From Desulfomicrobium baculatum DSM 4028 (GTDB taxonomy: Bacteria; Desulfobacterota; Desulfovibrionia; Desulfovibrionales; Desulfomicrobiaceae), in NCBI RefSeq assembly GCF_000023225.1, contig NC_013173.1:1366501-1430500 (forward strand): DNA of 64,000 bases, read 5' to 3'. Position 1 is the first letter of the stretch, and each line of letters begins with the position of its first letter. Positions 35,977 to 44,803 of the stretch are shown in pieces. The notes beneath the pieces are model-generated. The model was not told where the DNA came from. It did not search any database and worked only from the letters and a program-made list of their open reading frames with translations. Both the position numbers and the translations under genes were made by a program.

Positions 35977-37506
35977 ATGGTCTCATCGTGCCTGGATTGC
36001 TGGCAATACGACGCCCAGATCGGTGGCGGGGCATTTGGGGTGGTGTACCGAGTTCGAAATGATGTCGGCGTTCTCAAGGCCTTGAAAGAGTTTTGCGCCG
36101 AGACATGCGTCGAGTACAAAGAGAAGGAGATCGGTGAGTTCTTGAATCTCCTTTCTCCGCGTATCGTCAAGCCCGAGTGCTGGGGCATGGACGCGGAGGG
36201 GCGCTTGCGCGTGGTCACGGAATTTCTGCCAAATCCCTTGCGGTCGCTTCTGGGGCCTCTTCCTCTGGATGAGAAGAAAGTCATCTGGATTTTTGAAGAG
36301 ATTCTCAAAGGACTGGTGGAACTGGAGCGCCATGGGTTCGTGCACGGAAATCTGAAGCCGTCAGACATTTTCTTATGCGGAGAAAATGTGAAGATCGGAG
36401 ATGCCTGGATTCCGCTCTTTGTGCGTGGTTTGAGCCCGGTATCCGTGACTCCGAGCATGTATGACAATTATAGTGCGCCAGAAAGGTTCAAAAGAAAGTA
36501 CGGTTCTAGTGTTGACCGTTGGGCCGCTGCTGTGATTTTATACGAAATGCTTTCTGGAACAAGCCCGTTTCCCTCATTTCCTCTCTCGGATTTCATGCAG
36601 GCCATCATGAACGATGAACCTGACTTCTCGAATATTCCGGATAAATATTTTCCCTTTCTGTTTCGCTGTTTCATGAAGGATCCTGCTGAGCGTGAAGAGA
36701 ACCATCCGTCTGCTGAAGCCATGCTCGATGACTTCCGGTGGGCGTGTTCGAGAAAGGCAGTCGTTGCAAAGAAGCGCACAAGTCAATCTGTTACAGGCCC
36801 TGAGCCTGGAAATCCTTGGGCTGATTCTGCAACGGGAATGGAATTTGTATGGATTCCGCAAGGTGAATTCATGATGGGCTCGGCAGATAATGCTCAAAAT
36901 GCATTTGATGATGAGAAGCCAAGCCATCTTGTAGTGTTCAGTCAAGGATTCTGGATGAGCAAATACCCGGTTACGGCCTCCCAGTTTTATCGCCACGTAT
37001 TGGGCGGTGCACTCAGTAATGCACTGCACGAATTTAACCATCCAGTCAGAAATGTATCCTGGAAGCGGGCCCAGGACTTTGTTCGATGGCTCAACGACCA
37101 ACCACGGGAAGAAATTGTCAATTTTTCACTGCCGACAGAGGCGCAGTGGGAGTATGTTTGTAGGGCCGGGACGACGACACGGTTTTACTGGGGCGAGGAA
37201 TGCGAGCCCGAGAATGCCCCATTCGGATTGAATGCCTCAGTCCCAGTAGGCTCATTTCCTCCCAACCCGTGGGGGTTGCACGACATGCTTGGCAATGTTT
37301 GGGAATGGTGTCTCGATACTTATGATGGGAATGCATACTCGCGCCATGCTGAGATTGACCCGGTTCATGTAGGGGCTGGGGAGAATAAGGTGATCCGTGG
37401 TGGGGGTTGGGATACGCGTGTTGGGGCTGTTGGGGTGGCGCGGAGAGGGTGGTTTGGTTTGGATGGTGAAGGGGGGAGTCTTGGGTTTAGGGTGGTGGTT
37501 GTATAA
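35977..37506 (+). CDS. Second pseudokinase-FGE fusion
   Basis: The ATG at 35977 follows AAGGAG by 8 bases; 509 residues. The kinase half has IGGGAFGVVYRV (15-26) but HGNLKPSDIF (123-132) for HRDLKPxN and GDAW for DFG, so the catalytic Asp, the Asn and the metal-binding motif are all altered. The FGE half begins GMEFVWIPQGEFMMGS near 287-302 and runs through SLPTEAQWEYVCRAGT and LHDMLGNVWEWC to GSLGFRVVVV. No redox Cys pair precedes GFR. The last 120 bases are strikingly G/T-rich and poor in C. It has the same domain order as the 13362 gene but is much more GC-rich, so the two copies diverged long ago or arrived separately. Confidence 0.82.
   Translation: MVSSCLDCWQYDAQIGGGAFGVVYRVRNDVGVLKALKEFCAETCVEYKEKEIGEFLNLLSPRIVKPECWGMDAEGRLRVVTEFLPNPLRSLLGPLPLDEKKVIWIFEEILKGLVELERHGFVHGNLKPSDIFLCGENVKIGDAWIPLFVRGLSPVSVTPSMYDNYSAPERFKRKYGSSVDRWAAAVILYEMLSGTSPFPSFPLSDFMQAIMNDEPDFSNIPDKYFPFLFRCFMKDPAEREENHPSAEAMLDDFRWACSRKAVVAKKRTSQSVTGPEPGNPWADSATGMEFVWIPQGEFMMGSADNAQNAFDDEKPSHLVVFSQGFWMSKYPVTASQFYRHVLGGALSNALHEFNHPVRNVSWKRAQDFVRWLNDQPREEIVNFSLPTEAQWEYVCRAGTTTRFYWGEECEPENAPFGLNASVPVGSFPPNPWGLHDMLGNVWEWCLDTYDGNAYSRHAEIDPVHVGAGENKVIRGGGWDTRVGAVGVARRGWFGLDGEGGSLGFRVVVV
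37383..37506 (+). other. G-tract-rich coding end, possible G-quadruplex
   Basis: The end of the gene has GGTGGGGGTTGGG, GTTGGGGCTGTTGGGG and later GGGGGG runs, with very few C. Four G runs within about 40 bases (37397-37437) meet the usual pattern for an intramolecular quadruplex on the plus strand. Confidence 0.4.
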
Positions 37507-37903
37507 TTTGAGCTATCTTCACTTTGAGCTACGTTGTTTCATTCGTTTCACTTGATACCGGTGATGAGCATTGCAAACTCCTGTCGCACCCAATGGGGGC
37601 AATAACTCATTCAGGAGAAGCAAGTTCAATATGCCGATATCATAGATTTATTTAAAGAGGAGAATGTTTCAATATTGTATATTCAATGCAATTTTTTCAC
37701 GGATTTAGGTTTGAAGGATATCCTCAGGCTGGAGTTGTGGTCACTGGCGAAGATGGCGCGCAAGAGAAGTTGAAATTGGATGCCTAGGATGCTGGGCCTG
37801 CTCGCTTGATCATGGATGTGCAAAGGTGTTTTATCAGTGAGTCCCACTAGAAATAATTTCTAGCCTAAAATGCAAATTTTTTTTTAAGTAAAATTATTAC
37901 TGT
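37507..37903. other. Gap before the glycosyltransferase/radical SAM cluster
   Basis: About 400 bases. The only candidate is a 33-codon frame at 37686-37787 (starting MQFFHGFRFEGYPQAG) without an adjacent ribosome binding site; the AGAGGAG at 37656-37662 is too far away for it. The last 60 bases are AT-rich and should hold the promoter of the cluster. I see no peptide-precursor gene for the radical SAM enzymes. Confidence 0.4.
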
Positions 37904-38830
37904 ATGAATATGTCGTTTATAGTGAATGTTATTATTCCTAGCTTTAATGCATTTGATGTATTAAGATTGACACTAGTTGCATTAAATAATCAGACATTGC
38001 AAAGGGATAAATATGCAATTATAGTCGTTGACGATAGCTCTTCCAGTTCTCCTCCAAAAAATGTTGTCAACGATGTTGATATCTGGGTTTCCATGCCAAG
38101 GCATGGTGGACCCTCAGTCTGTCGCAATAAAGCACTCAGCATAGCGCCTGAGAGCTATGCGACTTGTTTTTTGGGACAAGACACAGTGCCTAAGCCTGAT
38201 TTTTTGGAAAACCATCTGAATGCGATTTCTGAAAAAACACTTTGCGCGTCTCTGGGGGGGATTTATTTTCCTGATAAATATATTGAAGAGTCACCCTTCA
38301 TGGACTGGCTTGAACAACAGTCGTATCAATTCGATTATCCTAACATAGCCAGTGCCGGTCCTAAGTGGTTTCATGCCTATACTTCCAATTTGATGGTGCC
38401 AAACAAGGCTATCTCTCAGGAACCGTTTGATTGGGAAACTTTTCCTTATCTGTTCGAAGACGTTGATTTTGGTTTCCAACTGGCTCAACGTGGGGTCGAA
38501 ATAGTGTACACACACTCATCAAGTGTCCTACATTATCATCGGCGTACTCTCTCAGAGTTTATAAAACGACAGTACTTAGCTGGTATGGCTGCTTATCGAT
38601 TTTACAAAAAATATAATGGCGTTGTGGATGGCGATATTTTTGCTGTTAAATCTATATTATCAAGTTATCTTCCTGCCTTGAGAGATTGCCTTAATTTTAA
38701 TCAAATACAACAAATTGAAAAATCTAAATTTATTGACTCAAAGATGAAATACAATTTAATAAGTGCTTACGATAAATTGCTTAGGCATCAATATGCTAAG
38801 GGTGTTATTCATGAACGTAAGCAAGATTAA
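37904..38830 (+). CDS. Family 2 glycosyltransferase
   Basis: The 308-residue product opens with VNVIIPSFNAFDVLRLTL and IIVVDDSSSS, the GT-A nucleotide-sugar fold start, followed by GGPSVCRNKAL. The usual DxD position reads FLGQDTV. Near 190 LFEDVDFGFQL fits the acceptor-side ED motif, followed by VLHYHRRTLSEFIKRQYLAG. No clear ribosome binding site is seen, and the gene opens the cluster behind an AT-rich stretch. It overlaps the following radical SAM gene by 20 bases. The sugar and acceptor cannot be read from the sequence. Confidence 0.75.
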   Translation: MNMSFIVNVIIPSFNAFDVLRLTLVALNNQTLQRDKYAIIVVDDSSSSSPPKNVVNDVDIWVSMPRHGGPSVCRNKALSIAPESYATCFLGQDTVPKPDFLENHLNAISEKTLCASLGGIYFPDKYIEESPFMDWLEQQSYQFDYPNIASAGPKWFHAYTSNLMVPNKAISQEPFDWETFPYLFEDVDFGFQLAQRGVEIVYTHSSSVLHYHRRTLSEFIKRQYLAGMAAYRFYKKYNGVVDGDIFAVKSILSSYLPALRDCLNFNQIQQIEKSKFIDSKMKYNLISAYDKLLRHQYAKGVIHERKQD

Positions 38831-39755
38831 AGAGTTGCATATTGTCCCGACATATAAATGCAATAGCCGATGTTTGCACTGCTTAAATCATATTCGAAAA
38901 GATGAAGTTAATCTTGATTTGTCAATGTTGGATTCATTTTTTAGTAAAAATAAATTTTGTGATTTAGACACTGTTGTTCTTACAGGGGGACAAATAGATT
39001 TACATCCTAATATAATTGATTTGTGTGAAATTATCGGAAGCAGAGTGCCAGCTGCAACAGTGGTATTTACGGCTAATTATATAGATATAGGTGAGACAGC
39101 TTCACTCATAGAGAAGGTTCGAGCAAAGATTTCATCATCAAATTTGCTCTATGTTTCTCTTCCTTTGGAGGGCCCCCCATATCTGCATAAACAAATTCGT
39201 GGGGTCGATTCGAGCCTTCCAAAACTCGTTGAGCATTTGAGGTCGATGGCGTTGCATAATTCAATGCTTGGAACGAGTTTTACGATCACTCCTTTTAACT
39301 ACCATGCCCTCTATTGGGCATACGCGTTCTCTAAGGCGAACAGTTTAGATTTCTGGGCTTCTCCATATAGTAAGTCATATTTTTACAACAACTTAGGGCA
39401 GCGCGCTCAGTTTAAGGCGCTTGATAAGCACCATCTCAAATTGCAAATCGACAAGATACTTTTTGATCTCTCTCAGGAGCGTGACGAAACCAAGCATATC
39501 TATTTTTCAGGATTGCGGCAATTTATGTGCAGCAATGAGCCATTTCCAATGCCTACATGTCATGCCGGGGAAGAGTTTGTGGTCATTGACAGCCAGGGTA
39601 ATTTGAAGCCTTGTATCCTTATCGACAAGATAATAGGGACAATTGACACTGATTGCCCTATTGTATCCCCTGACGAGATAAGGAAACAGTATAATTGTTC
39701 TTGCTGGACAGTGTGCCATGCCTACAAAATGGCCAAGGAGCACAGGGATGGCTAA
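38811..39755 (+). CDS. Radical SAM enzyme with C-terminal Cys cluster
   Basis: The ATG at 38811 gives 314 residues. TYKCNSRCLHCLNH (about 13-26) is the CxxxCxxC 4Fe-4S site and VVLTGGQIDLHP replaces the usual GGEP motif. At the C-terminus a Cys in MPTCHAGEEFV, one in LKPC and then YNCSCWTVC suggest a SPASM or twitch auxiliary cluster, as in enzymes that modify peptides or sugars bound to proteins. Translation is coupled to both flanking glycosyltransferase genes. Confidence 0.75.
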   Translation: MNVSKIKELHIVPTYKCNSRCLHCLNHIRKDEVNLDLSMLDSFFSKNKFCDLDTVVLTGGQIDLHPNIIDLCEIIGSRVPAATVVFTANYIDIGETASLIEKVRAKISSSNLLYVSLPLEGPPYLHKQIRGVDSSLPKLVEHLRSMALHNSMLGTSFTITPFNYHALYWAYAFSKANSLDFWASPYSKSYFYNNLGQRAQFKALDKHHLKLQIDKILFDLSQERDETKHIYFSGLRQFMCSNEPFPMPTCHAGEEFVVIDSQGNLKPCILIDKIIGTIDTDCPIVSPDEIRKQYNCSCWTVCHAYKMAKEHRDG

Positions 39756-40788
39756 TGTGGTAGCGTACAATCCGTATTTGTATGTGATGGGCGGTGGGGA
39801 ATATTATTTCCTTGTCGCACTTCAAGAAATCGCTCGAAGACATTCTGTCACGATAATTCTCCCCGATACGATTTCTGACAACGGCTTTTGGAAAGTCGTT
39901 CAGGATGTGTTTGCAATAGACCAATTCCCAGCTATTTTATCAAGAGAAAGACTCGTTACTGATCATTTTGACTTATGTATTGTTGTGAACAATGCAGAGA
40001 TTAAAAGGCTATTCGCATGTTCTCAGATTAACATAGTTCAATTACCAGGAAGCTACAATGTTTGCGATGCTGTTGAACTTATTGTTTATAACTCAATGTA
40101 TACTTCGTCAGCATGCATGGGTATCTCTTCTCAATGCGTGACAGAAGTAGTGACGCCACCCGTTCCTCATCCTACACAGAGAAGCAGAAAAAAAAAGAGA
40201 AGCATTCTTTCCGTAGGACGGTTTGGCGAGAGTGTGCATGCAAAAAATGAACTGGATTTGCTGTGGGCTGCAAAGACAATTTTGAAGCATCGCTCAAATG
40301 GTGATGTGACATTTCATCTAGTCGGAAAGACTACCCTGGCCTCTCCCGAATATATCGGCAAGTTATCTCAGGAATCCTGTGATCGAATCCATATACATCT
40401 AGATATCAACCGGATAGAGCTCACAAAATTGTATCAGCAGTCTCAACTGTTTTGGTCAGGTACCGGGTTTGGCTTTGATTTACAATTGAACCCAGAGCGA
40501 GCTGAGCATTATGGAATAGCCGTCGCCGAAGCCGCTTTGCATCATGCTATCCCGCTGGTCCAACCTCTGGGTGGTTATCTTGATTTTCTTGAGCCAGGTA
40601 AAACTTGTCAGCCCTGGATATCCCTGGATGACTTAGTTTTTGAGAGCCACCGCTTGTTAAACGACCCAGTTGCATACACAAAGATGGTGTCCAACCTTAA
40701 GGAAAATCAATGGGTTAAAAGAATATTGTCTCCGTCCAAGTTCGCTGAAAAGTGGCTATCCATTGCCGAGGGCATACTTAAATGTTGA
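39748..40788 (+). CDS. GT-B glycosyltransferase (group 1-like)
   Basis: The ATG at 39748 follows AAGGAG and overlaps the radical SAM gene by 8 bases; 346 residues. The N-terminus has YLYVMGGGEYYFLVALQEIA, a donor-side glycine loop of GT-B enzymes, and the C-terminal half has RSILSVGRFGESVHAKNE and, near 258, RAEHYGIAVAEAALHHAIPL, matching the E-x7-E motif of GT4-type retaining enzymes. It follows the same overlap pattern as the rest of the cluster. Confidence 0.75.
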   Translation: MANVVAYNPYLYVMGGGEYYFLVALQEIARRHSVTIILPDTISDNGFWKVVQDVFAIDQFPAILSRERLVTDHFDLCIVVNNAEIKRLFACSQINIVQLPGSYNVCDAVELIVYNSMYTSSACMGISSQCVTEVVTPPVPHPTQRSRKKKRSILSVGRFGESVHAKNELDLLWAAKTILKHRSNGDVTFHLVGKTTLASPEYIGKLSQESCDRIHIHLDINRIELTKLYQQSQLFWSGTGFGFDLQLNPERAEHYGIAVAEAALHHAIPLVQPLGGYLDFLEPGKTCQPWISLDDLVFESHRLLNDPVAYTKMVSNLKENQWVKRILSPSKFAEKWLSIAEGILKC

Positions 40789-41702
40789 TTTCAGTCGTAA
40801 TTCCAAGCCATAAAAGACCGAATTTGCTAGATAATTGCCTTGATTCAATCAGAGAATCTCTGTCCATTCTAGGCCCTCGTCAGGCTTGTCTGGTTGAAGT
40901 TCATGTCGTTTTTGATGGCTGTTTTTACCCGGAACTCGAACAAAAGTGGCGCGATGTTCCTCGGTTTTATTTATGGAGCATCGACAAAGCAGGAGCCGCC
41001 GCAGCCAGAAACTACGGTGCAGGCAAAGCTCAAGGCGATTTTATAGCTTTCATTGATGACGATTGTATTGCACGATTTGATTGGTTGCCGACCATCCTAA
41101 AGGAAGTTGGTAAGCTGGGAGGCGGGACAGTTGCCTTAGGAGGTGGGGTTAAGGCTTACCCAGGCAAGCAGACTTTAGCCGGTAGCTATCTACGAAACAT
41201 AGCTCATCTGGATGGGCCCATCTGTGAAGGTGGAGTTATCGTAAATATGGCTACTGCGAATATGCTCGTAAGAAAAAAGTCATTTTGGAGTGTCGGAGGA
41301 TTCGATCAGGCATTTGACGTTGCTTCCGAAGACGAAAACCTTTGCTCTCGTTTAAGGCAGGTTGGTGATCTGACTTTTTCAGAGCACATCATTGTTTTTC
41401 ACCACCATGACATTTCGCTTGTAAAACTAATCAGAAAGTTTTTTAGATACGGTTATGGCGTGGCCCAACATGCTAATTTGGTTGAAAATGATGCCAGAGA
41501 GGCATTGTCTCCTTACTATCCACTATGGAGGGCATTTCGTGATATTTTTTCTACGTTTCCAGTTCTTTTACAGAGAATTCGTAGAACAAAAGAAAAATTT
41601 AATAATCCATACAGCGCGCCTCTTTCATGTTTAGCAGTAGTTTGTGAGTTGGCCTTTCAGGCTGGTGTATACAAATACAACAGCAATACGAGACATAAAT
41701 AA
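40782..41702 (+). CDS. Family 2 glycosyltransferase, mycofactocin-GT-like
   Basis: The 306-residue product begins MLISVVIPSHKRPNLLDNCL and has AAAARNYGAGKAQGDFIAFIDDDC with the metal-binding DDD, then FDVASEDENLCSRL. Near the C-terminus LIRKFFRYGYGVAQH resembles the segment after the catalytic core in mycofactocin-type glycosyltransferases (MftF). It starts inside the stop of the previous gene and shares one base with the next start. Confidence 0.75.
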   Translation: MLISVVIPSHKRPNLLDNCLDSIRESLSILGPRQACLVEVHVVFDGCFYPELEQKWRDVPRFYLWSIDKAGAAAARNYGAGKAQGDFIAFIDDDCIARFDWLPTILKEVGKLGGGTVALGGGVKAYPGKQTLAGSYLRNIAHLDGPICEGGVIVNMATANMLVRKKSFWSVGGFDQAFDVASEDENLCSRLRQVGDLTFSEHIIVFHHHDISLVKLIRKFFRYGYGVAQHANLVENDAREALSPYYPLWRAFRDIFSTFPVLLQRIRRTKEKFNNPYSAPLSCLAVVCELAFQAGVYKYNSNTRHK

Positions 41703-42664
41703 TGAAATATGATTTTTGGATAGAGCCAACTACGCAATGCAACTTAAAATGTAAAATGTGTACTCTTGGTCATGAAAATTCTGTGATGTCTGAGAAATTG
41801 CAGAATATTGTCGCTCAATACGCTCATAAAGCATGTAAAAACATGCATCTGTATTTGAGGGGCGAGCCTCTTCTTGCAGGTCTAAAATGGTTTTCTAATT
41901 TTTTTAAACTTAATAATGACGGTGATGTTTATTATAAAGTTATAACCAACGGAATGTTGCTAGATCAGAGCTTCGCACACCTTTTTTCACAGTACAATGT
42001 TGATTTGATATTTTCAATTGACTCAGCAGATCCCAGTACTTTTTCTAGAATTCGCCGTGGAGCGTCTCTTGACACGATTGAATTTTCTTTAAAGCTGGCG
42101 CATGAAATGGGAATCAAGACATCAATTTACTGTACAGTACAAAAATATAACGTAGAGTCATTCAAAGATATATTAAATTTTGCCATATCTCACAATGTCC
42201 ATAGTGTTGGCTTGGGGTTCGTTGTAGAGCCACGTTCTTGCAGTTTTACTTGGACCCCCCAAATAGTTCAAAGCTTTCTTGAATTTCCAAGTCAACTGCA
42301 AGGTGCAGGACTTTCTTCTTGTGGCTTGCCTCAATTTATCCCTGGTCATAAATTGACAAATGGGAAATACTACCGTTTTGATGAGCCTACGCAACTATCG
42401 TGCGATCAGTGTAGGCGAACACTTTGTGTTACGAGTTCCGGAGAAGTGTCAGTGTGCTTTAAATTGCCTAGAATTATAGGAAACTTAGAAAAAATAAGCC
42501 TTGCAGAATTGCTTAAGTCGGAAAAGTTGCGTTGTTTGCAAATGAAAATAAATAGCGATAACCCTCCAGATATGTGCAAGGTATGTACATGGTCTGGATA
42601 TGGGCTAACTTCCTTGCCGGGGTGGAGGATGTCTAGTGCAAGTTTCAATCATCATACCCTCTAG
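41702..42664 (+). CDS. Radical SAM/SPASM-like enzyme
   Basis: The 320-residue product begins MKYDFWIEPTTQCNLKCKMC, with the CxxxCxxC cluster at 13-20. LYLRGEPLL stands for the GGEP motif. The C-terminal part has SCDQCRRTLCVTSSGEVSVC and later MCKVCTW, a Cys set of the SPASM type that binds extra Fe-S clusters. SPASM enzymes commonly modify ribosomally made peptides; no precursor gene was found nearby, so the substrate is open. Confidence 0.8.
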   Translation: MKYDFWIEPTTQCNLKCKMCTLGHENSVMSEKLQNIVAQYAHKACKNMHLYLRGEPLLAGLKWFSNFFKLNNDGDVYYKVITNGMLLDQSFAHLFSQYNVDLIFSIDSADPSTFSRIRRGASLDTIEFSLKLAHEMGIKTSIYCTVQKYNVESFKDILNFAISHNVHSVGLGFVVEPRSCSFTWTPQIVQSFLEFPSQLQGAGLSSCGLPQFIPGHKLTNGKYYRFDEPTQLSCDQCRRTLCVTSSGEVSVCFKLPRIIGNLEKISLAELLKSEKLRCLQMKINSDNPPDMCKVCTWSGYGLTSLPGWRMSSASFNHHTL

Positions 42665-43547
42665 GAGGCGAGAGCATAGCCTGTATAGGCTTTTGCATTC
42701 ATTTATTAAACAAACTCCGGTATCCATGGAATGGAATGTGGTTGTAGTTGGAGATCGTCAGTCGTGTTGGACTCCAGAGTTTGTAGGAATGCAGTTTCAT
42801 TGGCTTTCATTCTATACATGCACTGCTGGTGGACCAGCGTCAGCGAGAAACTTGGGCGCGATGCAATCCACGGCTGATTGGTTGATATTTGTCGACGATG
42901 ATTGTGTACTTCCACCACAGTGGCTGCAACACTGGGAAAACGTTTTTAATTCCGTGCCAAAAGATGTGGTCCAGATCGGTGGTCCCGGTCGTCCACTTTC
43001 AAAACCTGCTCAGTACTCAGCATTCTGGTATCTCGTCGAGAGCGGATTTTTGACCAAGCCTGTGCGACTTAACGATAGAATTGAGTGCATTCCTACTTTA
43101 AATGCAGCTATCCGAAGAGATGTTTTTCAAAAGATCGGTGGATTTGATTCGTCTTTTAAATTTGCAGGAGGAGAGGATTCTGATTTGACATACCGACTGT
43201 ATCAACATGGAAAAGTCGAGTATAGTGATTCTACATATTTATACCATGATCATGACAGAAGCTTTCTAAATATTTTAGAGATGTATTTTCGTTATGGGAG
43301 AGGTGTGGCTCATCACATCAAAATTCGAAACCGTCCATTTCAGGAGGGAATGTTTATTGCCGGTAACCCTTTCAAGATTTTTTTACTTCTTCCACTTGTT
43401 GTCCGATCTGGGTGGCAATTGTCTAAAGGAATACTATGTAAAAATTATTTACAGATAAGCATTGTTTTAATTTGTGCAGTAGGACAGTCTTTGGCATACC
43501 AAATAGGAGGTGCTTATGAGATGATAAGGAGAAAAGTAATTGGATAA
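42636..43547 (+). CDS. Family 2 glycosyltransferase
   Basis: The GTG at 42636 follows GGTGGAGG by 6 bases; 303 residues. VSIIIPSRRREHSLYRLL, PASARNLGAM and LIFVDDDCVLPPQW give the GT-A core with the DDD metal site; KFAGGEDSDLTYRL is the ED motif. MYFRYGRGVAHH near the end parallels the FFRYGYGVAQH of the glycosyltransferase at 40782, so these two are likely related copies. It overlaps the radical SAM gene before it by 29 bases. Confidence 0.78.
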   Translation: MQVSIIIPSRRREHSLYRLLHSFIKQTPVSMEWNVVVVGDRQSCWTPEFVGMQFHWLSFYTCTAGGPASARNLGAMQSTADWLIFVDDDCVLPPQWLQHWENVFNSVPKDVVQIGGPGRPLSKPAQYSAFWYLVESGFLTKPVRLNDRIECIPTLNAAIRRDVFQKIGGFDSSFKFAGGEDSDLTYRLYQHGKVEYSDSTYLYHDHDRSFLNILEMYFRYGRGVAHHIKIRNRPFQEGMFIAGNPFKIFLLLPLVVRSGWQLSKGILCKNYLQISIVLICAVGQSLAYQIGGAYEMIRRKVIG

Positions 43548-44274
43548 TGAAATAAAAAACATTTGTTATCGGATTACAAGACGTTGTAATTGGAAATGTC
43601 ATTTCTGCCAAGCGCCTCCAGATGCTAAAGAGCTGTCTACAGTTGAGCATCTGAAAATATTGCGTAGACTGGCTCAGCAAAGAATTTTATCTTTAAAAAT
43701 TACAGGCGGAGAGCCACTTCTTCGAAATGATTTAGAGGCTTTCATTGATGAATCTTCTGGATTAGGGTTTAATATAACGCTTTGCAGTAATGGTTCCATG
43801 TTCCGACCTTCGGTTTTAAGCCGAATTGCTGATAGCCAATACAAAATCAAAATTAGCCTGCACTCCCTAGTGGGGAATTCATTGATGGAATTTCGTCACG
43901 TGCAGCAAGCTATAAAAGGAATTGAGCGCGCAAGGACGTGCGGTATACATACATCTATTCATTGTATCACAACCAGTGAAAATCGTCGCGAACTAAACAG
44001 CATACTCTATTTTGCTACACAGCTTGGCGTATCGAAAGTTACATTAATACCGCTTGTCCCTAGAGGAAGGTCTTTCTTAATTGATTCACAAAATTTCCTT
44101 CACTGGCAGCATGTTGCAAAAATTGCTGAGCAAAAAAAAGATTTTTTTCCCGAGTTAAAAGTTAGCTTTTTAGATTTGTACCGTAAAAAGTATTACGTAC
44201 TAGAAACTGATGGATGTTTGTATCTTCAGGCAGAATCAGAAAATCAAGATGTGATTTTACACAAGTATGTGTAA
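43540..44274 (+). CDS. Radical SAM enzyme without SPASM tail
   Basis: A TTG start at 43540 behind AAGGAGA is required because the nearest ATG is out of frame; 244 residues. YRITRRCNWKCHFCQAP holds CxxxCxxC (16-23), and LKITGGEPLLRNDL is a perfect GGEP motif. The chain ends without the second Cys set seen in the other two radical SAM proteins here, so it binds only the SAM cluster. It overlaps both neighbours by 8 bases. Confidence 0.8.
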   Translation: MDNEIKNICYRITRRCNWKCHFCQAPPDAKELSTVEHLKILRRLAQQRILSLKITGGEPLLRNDLEAFIDESSGLGFNITLCSNGSMFRPSVLSRIADSQYKIKISLHSLVGNSLMEFRHVQQAIKGIERARTCGIHTSIHCITTSENRRELNSILYFATQLGVSKVTLIPLVPRGRSFLIDSQNFLHWQHVAKIAEQKKDFFPELKVSFLDLYRKKYYVLETDGCLYLQAESENQDVILHKYV

Positions 44275-44803
44275 GTATAATCAAGAACTATGTCGTTTAG
44301 TCGTAAAAACTATAGATATTATCAGTGGTATAGTAACTATCAGTATAGGGTTTCACAGCATTTTCCATTCTTTGTATGTTGCGTATTCTTACTGGAAGTG
44401 GGGTGGGCGTAATTGGAGGCGAATTCTTTCATTGTTACTACATGACATTGGATATATCTGGGTGGGAACATGGCAAAGGGGAGATTTGTATAAGCATGCC
44501 ATTGTTAGCGGTAGAATTATATCCTTTTTACTCGGAAGAAAGTACGGCGTGTGGTGCATGCGTCACAGCAGGAAAGCTTGTGCGCACATGAATGTTCGGC
44601 CTTCTTTGGCGTGTCACTTTGACAAGAAGGCCCGTTGTTATCATTCGAAGGTTGGTTTTGGGTTGATGGTTTTATTAGATGTCGGATTTTGGACTTCTGG
44701 GGTTCACCCTCTGGCGTTCGGCCAAGTGAGCAGGTTGTATCAATCTATGGTTATTGATACAGGTGACGATTTGCCTGTTCGCAAACCTGTAACAATCTAT
44801 TAA
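44267..44803 (+). CDS. HD-domain-like protein
   Basis: The 178-residue product has LSLLLHDIGYIWVG (about 56-69) with the His-Asp pair of the HD superfamily, a later YKHAIVSGRI, and CMRHSRKACAHMN followed by PSLACHFDKKA, an arrangement also found in small predicted HD phosphohydrolases. Hydrophobic N-terminal stretches suggest membrane contact. It overlaps the end of the convergent glycosyltransferase gene by 53 bases. The substrate is unknown; a lipid-linked or nucleotide intermediate would suit the cluster. Confidence 0.5.
   Translation: MCKYNQELCRLVVKTIDIISGIVTISIGFHSIFHSLYVAYSYWKWGGRNWRRILSLLLHDIGYIWVGTWQRGDLYKHAIVSGRIISFLLGRKYGVWCMRHSRKACAHMNVRPSLACHFDKKARCYHSKVGFGLMVLLDVGFWTSGVHPLAFGQVSRLYQSMVIDTGDDLPVRKPVTIY

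Noticed and set aside
37383-37506. Variable region of a diversity-generating retroelement at the FGE-like C-terminus
   Set aside because: No reverse transcriptase or template repeat is seen in the window, and the codons there do not show the NNC pattern left by mutated AAC codons.
37686-37787. Precursor peptide gene for the radical SAM cluster
   Set aside because: The 33-codon frame has no adjacent ribosome binding site and no Cys-, Gly- or Tyr-rich core like known precursors.
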